Shown here piece by piece: positions 59,059 to 64,000 of a DNA stretch of 64,000 bases. Each line of letters starts with the position of its first letter. Within the stretch, counting starts at the first letter, position 1. The DNA comes from Phycisphaerales bacterium (GTDB lineage: Bacteria; Planctomycetota; Phycisphaerae; Phycisphaerales; SM1A02). The notes beneath the pieces were generated by a model, which was given only the letters and a program-made list of their open reading frames with translations, searched no databases and was not told the origin of the DNA. Where the stretch lies: positions 175,056 through 239,055 of the forward strand of contig JAKVBX010000003.1 in the NCBI GenBank assembly GCA_022446795.1, given 5' to 3'. The position numbers and the translations under genes were made by a program.

Positions 59059-59985
59059 CTACTCGGGCTGGGGTGGCGAGGCCTTGGACCCCGCAGCCGC
59101 CGGCACCGTCGGCTTGGCCACGGTTTCGGGGAGCAGTGGATCCCATGTCGGCGTCGCATCATTCTGGCTGGCGGCGATGAAGACACCCATCCACGGCTGC
59201 TCACCTGCTGGATCGGCACCGGAGAAGAGATCTTCCCGCTCACCCCTCGCGTTCGCGATATCGGGCGTGTCACGACGCTCGACATGCAGATCAGCGAACA
59301 GGACCCAGGAGGACCACTGGTCCGGGCTGCCCATGAATCGCAGCGTCGGAGACTGCACGAACTCGGGGCCGGACGTCACGCCGTCACGAGGACCTCGAAG
59401 CGACAACAGCGGCCACGAACTGGGCCGCTTCGACTTGGTGTTCCAATGCTTGATGAGCCGGGCGCCGCAGAGCGCCTCGGTGGCGTAGGACGCATTGCTG
59501 GTCACGGTGACATTTCCGGGATCAACCTGGAAAGCCGGATCCCACATCGTGGCATTCTCCCCGAACGGTGAATACGCACCGAAGTCATACTCCTCGATCA
59601 CCTTCACGAGATGACTGACCTCGAGCGGACTCACGAGCAATTCCGGAGACACGAGTTGCTGCATGACCATCATGGCGTACAGGTTGGCGGTAGTGTTCAG
59701 CGACCAGTCCGGTTTCCCACGACCCAGGATGCGTTGCGACGTGCCACCGGGCATTTCGACCGGCAACCGCAACGCCATTCCCGGAACCGGGAATCGGCCC
59801 TTCTCAACCTCGGCATAGGCCATCATCGCCTTGCCGATCTGCCGTTGGTGTTGAGCATCTCTGGTCTCCAGGGCCTGCTGAGCAGAAGACTGCACAACGG
59901 CAACACCCAGGCTCGCCAGCAACAGAACCGCAAACCCGCAAACCAAGACCTCTACCTGGGCCAGGCCACGTCTCTTGATCATCAC
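59059..59985 (-). CDS. Pseudopilin-like protein, planctomycete type
   Basis: 308 residues. The start K-R-R-G / L-A-Q-V-E-V-L followed by a hydrophobic helix (about 9-34) looks like a prepilin site with Glu at +5. The rest is a long soluble domain with an early helix (QHQRQIGKAMMAYAE) like the DUF1559-type major pseudopilins abundant in planctomycetes, and a proline-rich end. GGGAG precedes tandem ATGs. It is 27 nt upstream of the epimerase gene on the same strand. Role unknown. Confidence 0.72.
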   Translation of the reverse strand: MMIKRRGLAQVEVLVCGFAVLLLASLGVAVVQSSAQQALETRDAQHQRQIGKAMMAYAEVEKGRFPVPGMALRLPVEMPGGTSQRILGRGKPDWSLNTTANLYAMMVMQQLVSPELLVSPLEVSHLVKVIEEYDFGAYSPFGENATMWDPAFQVDPGNVTVTSNASYATEALCGARLIKHWNTKSKRPSSWPLLSLRGPRDGVTSGPEFVQSPTLRFMGSPDQWSSWVLFADLHVERRDTPDIANARGEREDLFSGADPAGEQPWMGVFIAASQNDATPTWDPLLPETVAKPTVPAAAGSKASPPQPE

Positions 59986-60119
59986 GATACTCCCTGGTTA
60001 GGCAGCCCATCGGCCGCACATCCAATGGCAACATGCTACGCCACACGAACCGCTGATGAGGGCACTCCCACGGATGGACCTTCCCACGAGGCCCCTCCCG
60101 ACTCTATCCTGTTGACACC

Positions 60120-61229
60120 ATGATGAGCAGCCCCTTCATAGCCACGATCCTGGCCTGTGCCATCACCCCGGGGACCTCCGCACCACCGGGTGACGCCGCA
60201 AGCACACCGGTCCCTGGCCAGTCCGCTCAGCCCGTTACGAAACCTGTCGCCTATCGCGTGGAAACGCGCCGGAATGGTGTCCTGTTGACCTTCGATCAAC
60301 CGGTTGCACCGAACGTCTCCGCCGGGACTGCTCGGTTCACGGTTCTGACTTCGACCGGACAACCCATCGCGATTCAGAACACCATCATGTCACCCGATGG
60401 CCGACGCGTGTTCCTGGAGACCGCGCCGGCCCCCGCCGAAAGCACGCTGGTCGTGAAGACCAACCTCGGACAGGAGACGGCAGCAAAGGGCAGTCCCCCA
60501 CATCGCGACGCCGCCGGACCCGACTTTGCCGCCAGCACCATGGCGATCGATCCGGCCCTTTCCCGAAAAGCGCCGGACAACGCCATCATCCTGTTCGATG
60601 GCACCGACACCTCCAACCTGGTGATGCGGAAGTCGGGCAAGCCGATCACCTGGACGGTCTCGGGTGATGTGCTGATCAGCAAGAAAGGGCACGGGGACGT
60701 GCTCTCTGCGCAGCCGTTGAGCGATGGGCTCTACCACATCGAGTGGCTCTCGCCTCCGGGCGGCCGGGCAAGTACCCAGCAGAACGGCAACAGTGGAGTG
60801 AAGTTCGAAGAACGCTACGAACTGCAGATCCTCAATAATGACGGCGCCCCCCGCGAACCCCTGTTCAACGAGTCCGGGGGGATCTACCGATTCCGCGCCG
60901 CTGACGTGAATGCATCACTGGGCGCCGGCAAATGGCAGACCTTTCACGCCTGGTACACCGCGCCGCGATGGGACGGCGAGAAGAAGATTGCTGACGCCCG
61001 GCTGACGGTCTACTGGAACGACGTCCTGGTCCATGATGACGTCGCGATACCGGCCAAGACCGGCGCGTCCCTCGAGGAAGGTCCTGATCCGAAGCGGTTG
61101 CTGCTCCAGGACCACGCCTACTCGGAAGAGGACGAGGTCCGCTTCCGAAATGTCTGGCACGTCCCGGCCAGGTCGTTGACAGCGGACCGGCAGCCTCCGG
61201 GGACAGACGCCCCGGGCCAACACCCCTGA
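60120..61229 (+). CDS. Secreted 3-keto-disaccharide hydrolase-like (DUF1080) protein
   Basis: 369 residues: signal-like N-terminus (about 1-20), a beta module (about 40-120), then a concanavalin-like DUF1080 domain (about 155-350) with N-A-I-I-L-F-D-G-T-D, G-D-V-L-S-A, Y-H-I-E-W, N-G-N-S-G-V, YELQILNND, G-I-Y-R-F-R-A and W-Q-T-F-H-A-W-Y. Members are common in planctomycetes and some hydrolyse 3-keto-disaccharides. TATCCT lies 9 nt before the ATG, with no Shine-Dalgarno. The N-terminal beta module is unusual for the family. Confidence 0.85.
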   Translation: MMSSPFIATILACAITPGTSAPPGDAASTPVPGQSAQPVTKPVAYRVETRRNGVLLTFDQPVAPNVSAGTARFTVLTSTGQPIAIQNTIMSPDGRRVFLETAPAPAESTLVVKTNLGQETAAKGSPPHRDAAGPDFAASTMAIDPALSRKAPDNAIILFDGTDTSNLVMRKSGKPITWTVSGDVLISKKGHGDVLSAQPLSDGLYHIEWLSPPGGRASTQQNGNSGVKFEERYELQILNNDGAPREPLFNESGGIYRFRAADVNASLGAGKWQTFHAWYTAPRWDGEKKIADARLTVYWNDVLVHDDVAIPAKTGASLEEGPDPKRLLLQDHAYSEEDEVRFRNVWHVPARSLTADRQPPGTDAPGQHP

Positions 61230-61251
61230 CTGGCGGCGACGCCGCTCGGGG

Positions 61252-63645
61252 TCAGCAGGCGCCCCAGCCGGCGATCACGATCAGCACATCGTTGACGTCG
61301 ACAACACCATTGCCATCAAGGTCACTCTCGGCATCAGTACTGCCGAAGGCTGCGAGAATCGTGAGCAGGTCGTCAACATCGATCGTCCCGCTCCCGTCAA
61401 CATCACCCGGGCAGAGGACTTCGCAGTCCAGGACCTCCAGGGAGACATTGTCGATACCCGCTTCCACGAGTGATGGCTGACCGGCATCCTGGACGGAGAA
61501 CCGAAGGCGCATCTGGGACGTGGGCACGACGAAGTCACCGACGATGAACGAAGCCGTCTCCCAGGACTGGTTCGTGCCCAGGGTGGCCTGGACGAAGGTC
61601 CACGAGCCGCCACCGTCATTGCTGATCTCGGTAATGAGCTCATCCGTCGATTGGCTGTCGTACATCCATCGCGAGTAGGCGATGGTGCCGTCGATGTCCT
61701 CGAGGGAGAAGACCGGCGAGAGCAGGCGGGTCGGACCACCGTCCACGTCGGCTTCACCCGGTGAACCGGGATCCGTTCCGTTCTGCGTGATGTAGCAGAT
61801 GACGGCATCCGATCCGGCCGTGGCATCATCCTCGGGCTGGGGCTGGTCCTGGCCGTAGATCGTGCCGTCTGGATCGACGCGTTCCCAGGCACCGGTCTCG
61901 AGCGAGGGGTCATTCTCGACCGTCCACTCGGGTGATGGCGGCGCTTCGAATTCCTCCCGCTGAACGATGATCGAGCCATTGGCGATGATCGATGAATAGG
62001 GCGAGGCAGCACCCGCGGGCGGATCCGTGAACTGCCCTTCGCCGGTCATGCTGGCCTGGAACCAGTAGCTGAACTTCTGCGTGCAGGTTCCGGCTGGAAG
62101 CGTGGCCCGGTAGGCATTACCACCGAGGTCCTCGAGCGTCAGTTCATTGGCGCTGCCACCATCGACGGCAAGGAACATCCGGCCGCTGCCCGGCTCGATG
62201 GCCCCCTCGCCGATGAGGTCGAGTTGGAAGCGAAGCGTGTAGGCCTGTCCCGGCGCGATGTACCCGGGCAGGCCATCGGGGTAGGAGAACACGATCCCGG
62301 TCGGGGGCTGGTTCATCCACACCTCGGTCGAGGCGCAACGCCCCACGACCATGTCCATCCAACCATCACCGTTGATGTCGATCAACGCCACGTCATGAAC
62401 GCCGGTCCGCTGGCTGACTCCGAGACCGGTCGGCTCCAGGGAGAACGTCACGTCGGGCACGTCACCACGGTTGCGGAAGATGTGCGTTTCACGGCTGCAG
62501 CCGGGAATGTCGACATCAACATCCGTGATGATGACGTCCTGGTTGCCATCGTTATTCAGGTCGACGATGTAGGCATCGCCACCGAAACCGTTGGTAATCG
62601 AGTCGAAGGTCCGCTCGTTGAAATTGGCATAGCCATCGGAGCCGTTACCCGTGTTCAGGTAGTAGGCATCCACGCCATCGTCCGTGACAATCATGTCGAG
62701 CCGGCCGTCACCGTTGAGATCACCGGTTTCCACGAAATACGGTGCCCGCTCATCGTAGATCTCGTACCCGACGAACCAGCCCTGGTTGCCGGGATCGTTG
62801 TAGGTGATCGCCACGTGCTGAGGCGGATTGAGCGAGGTCTGCTTGACCACGTCCAGGGCACCGTCATCGTTCATGTCCGCAATGACACTGGCCGCACCGA
62901 AGGCGGACTCACGCATCTCGAAGGTCAAGCGTGCATCACTCTGATCCGTGAAGTACCCGTTGCCATCATTGATCAGCAACTTGTTGTTGTAATCGTAGAT
63001 CTGGGTGGGACCGGAATCGTAGTCACCGAAGTACAGGTCGAGATCGCCGTCGCCATCCATGTCGCCCGCCGCAACCGAGCAGAACCGGGGGCCGGCCGTC
63101 GGGTGCATCCGCGGGATGCGGCCATCCTCGTACCGGAAACCCTGCCAGATGCCGTTGTCCTCACCGAGGTTGATGTAGACCCGCGGATGCGAAAGGTGCT
63201 TCGAGTCGTTGTCCGTCAACGTGGTGGCCGTGACCACATCGAGCCAACCATCACCGTTCAGGTCCGCGAGCTTCACGTCGCGATCGTTGGTCGGTGTCAG
63301 AAAGCCCTGGTCCCCCGCGACGTCCGATGCCGTGGCGTAGGCCGATGTCCGGTCAACGAGTACACCACCCTCGTTCATGAGGAGCAGGTTGATGTCCCGG
63401 CCCTCCGAGGTGAATGGCTCCTTCCGGACGATGACCAGGTCGCTGTCACCGTCGCCGTCAACATCGCCGACCGCGTAGTCCTTCTCCTGGACATCACCGG
63501 CTCCCAGGTTGGAGTCCACCGACAGTCGTACGGCGGTCTCGTCGGAAAAGTCGACCCAACCCCCCCCGCTTCCAGCCAACAGGACGTCTGTCATCAGCAG
63601 ACCCGAGGCCAGCATGGTCATCGCAGGGATTGTCTTGTTCATCAT
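61252..63645 (-). CDS. Secreted FG-GAP/VCBS repeat protein with dockerin
   Basis: 797 residues. Signal peptide (about 1-24), then seven FG-GAP/VCBS repeats with calcium loops (DVDGDGDSDLVIV, DLNGDGWLDVVTA, DMDGDGDLDLYFG, DMNDDGALDVVK, DLNGDGRLDMIVT, DLNNDGNQDVIIT, DINGDGWMDMVVG), forming an integrin-type beta-propeller (about 45-400). Two beta-sandwich regions follow (about 410-560 and 570-735; the second resembles a MAM/LamG-like domain) and a dockerin-like EF-hand pair (C-P-G-D-V-D-G-S ... W-G-A-C). It probably serves surface binding. GAGAG precedes two tandem ATGs. Confidence 0.87.
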   Translation of the reverse strand: MMNKTIPAMTMLASGLLMTDVLLAGSGGGWVDFSDETAVRLSVDSNLGAGDVQEKDYAVGDVDGDGDSDLVIVRKEPFTSEGRDINLLLMNEGGVLVDRTSAYATASDVAGDQGFLTPTNDRDVKLADLNGDGWLDVVTATTLTDNDSKHLSHPRVYINLGEDNGIWQGFRYEDGRIPRMHPTAGPRFCSVAAGDMDGDGDLDLYFGDYDSGPTQIYDYNNKLLINDGNGYFTDQSDARLTFEMRESAFGAASVIADMNDDGALDVVKQTSLNPPQHVAITYNDPGNQGWFVGYEIYDERAPYFVETGDLNGDGRLDMIVTDDGVDAYYLNTGNGSDGYANFNERTFDSITNGFGGDAYIVDLNNDGNQDVIITDVDVDIPGCSRETHIFRNRGDVPDVTFSLEPTGLGVSQRTGVHDVALIDINGDGWMDMVVGRCASTEVWMNQPPTGIVFSYPDGLPGYIAPGQAYTLRFQLDLIGEGAIEPGSGRMFLAVDGGSANELTLEDLGGNAYRATLPAGTCTQKFSYWFQASMTGEGQFTDPPAGAASPYSSIIANGSIIVQREEFEAPPSPEWTVENDPSLETGAWERVDPDGTIYGQDQPQPEDDATAGSDAVICYITQNGTDPGSPGEADVDGGPTRLLSPVFSLEDIDGTIAYSRWMYDSQSTDELITEISNDGGGSWTFVQATLGTNQSWETASFIVGDFVVPTSQMRLRFSVQDAGQPSLVEAGIDNVSLEVLDCEVLCPGDVDGSGTIDVDDLLTILAAFGSTDAESDLDGNGVVDVNDVLIVIAGWGAC

Positions 63646-63700
63646 CAGGCTCTCTCAATCTCAGTTCAGGACTATTTGGATGCGAGTCTCTACTCGCGTC

Positions 63701-64000
63701 TCACGCACAGTCCCCCCACAGCATCAACAGCATCAGCAGATCATCAACATCCACTGTTCCACTTCCATCAAGGTCCGCGTCGCACGGATCCGGGCAGGAT
63801 TCCCAGACCGCCAGCATAGCCAGCAGATCGTTGACATCAACCGCACCGGAGCCATCAATGTCCCCGGGACAGGTCTTGCAGTCGTCCGGCACACCATTCT
63901 GGTCCGCGTCGATGAGCGGATTCCGGATGATCTCGATCACGTCCGGCGTCCCATCCCCATCGCAATCCAGCACCTCACCGTCGAAGGCCGCCAGGAAGTC
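63701..64000 (-). CDS. Dockerin protein, N-terminal part outside the window
   Basis: The frame is open to the right window edge, so only the last 99 residues are seen. A thrombospondin-type-3-like calcium segment (LDCDGDGTPDVIE, DADQNGVPDDC) is followed by a dockerin-like EF-hand pair opening with C-P-G-D-I-D-G-S and ending W-G-D-C-A. There is an extra cysteine pair between the two EF-hands (E-S-C-P-D-P-C). A 55-nt gap separates it from the FG-GAP gene on the same strand, so they may form one operon. Confidence 0.85.
   Translation of the reverse strand, partial: DFLAAFDGEVLDCDGDGTPDVIEIIRNPLIDADQNGVPDDCKTCPGDIDGSGAVDVNDLLAMLAVWESCPDPCDADLDGSGTVDVDDLLMLLMLWGDCA

Noticed and set aside
61252-63645. 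The FG-GAP protein as a cohesin-type receptor for the dockerins
   Set aside because: It has its own dockerin-like tail and propeller repeats; nothing resembling a cohesin sandwich could be identified.
62224-63819. A 531-codon open frame opposite the FG-GAP gene
   Set aside because: It mirrors the Asp-rich calcium loops as strings of Val/Ile; no start signal and no domain.
1-64000. tRNA, rRNA, prophage, transposase or CRISPR features
   Set aside because: I searched by eye for T-loop signatures, integrase and transposase motifs and regularly spaced repeats, and found none I could support.

Overview
The window looks like a chromosomal segment of a G+C-rich (roughly two-thirds by eye) planctomycete, most likely of the Phycisphaerae. 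The signs are many secreted proteins ending in a paired EF-hand dockerin-like domain, DCNxNGxPDxCD-type calcium repeats, GxCC cysteine-rich repeats, two proteins ending in a P-x-P-G ... R-R-R-R tail, and an ECF sigma factor paired with a Ser/Thr kinase. Peptidoglycan genes murC-murB-ddl are present. I see no rRNA, tRNA, CRISPR array, prophage, transposase or replication origin.

Layout. 1-2.7 kb: parvulin-type lipoprotein plus an ABC exporter. 2.7-5.4 kb: LptG/LptF-like permeases on the opposite strand. 5.6-8.9 kb: a compact operon of four minor pseudopilins in the order I-J-K-H. 9-13.6 kb: a DDAH-like hydrolase, then on the minus strand a YHYH protein, an exported beta-carbonic anhydrase and a sialate O-acetylesterase-like protein. 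13.8-19.5 kb: five consecutive secreted dockerin proteins sharing an N-terminal module and carrying a duplicated 407-bp block. 19.9-23 kb: fatty-acid desaturase, MFS transporter, O-methyltransferase. 23-28.7 kb: four more dockerin proteins, including an arylsulfotransferase-like protein and a chymotrypsin-fold protease. 28.8-36.7 kb: an NtrC-type regulator divergent from murC-murB-ddl-ftsQ-like-membrane protein-cardiolipin synthase. 36.8-46.1 kb: mixed metabolic and housekeeping genes (orphan adenine methyltransferase, Ppx/GppA, asparaginase family, GreA, YtoQ) with another dockerin protein. 46.2-53.7 kb: a dockerin-tagged PPAD-like deiminase, an ACS-type MFS transporter, PheA, and the ECF/STK pair. 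53.7-64 kb: tail-anchored protein, FMN oxidase, DAG kinase, PhoX-like protein, aldose epimerase, pseudopilin-like protein, DUF1080 protein and two further dockerin proteins, the last cut by the window edge.

How it fits together. Thirteen genes in 64 kb carry the same C-terminal EF-hand pair, so this is probably a genome-wide sorting or docking tag for exported proteins. No cohesin partner is visible here. The pseudopilins at 5.6-8.9 kb could belong to the export machine, but that is inference. In ten of the thirteen domains one cysteine precedes the first EF-hand and one lies at the extreme C-terminus; two lack both and one has a single EF-hand, which suggests a disulfide clasp. Secreted-protein genes mostly have clear Shine-Dalgarno sequences, whereas six housekeeping or regulatory genes have a -10-like hexamer exactly 6 nt before the start codon and no Shine-Dalgarno, as expected for leaderless mRNAs.
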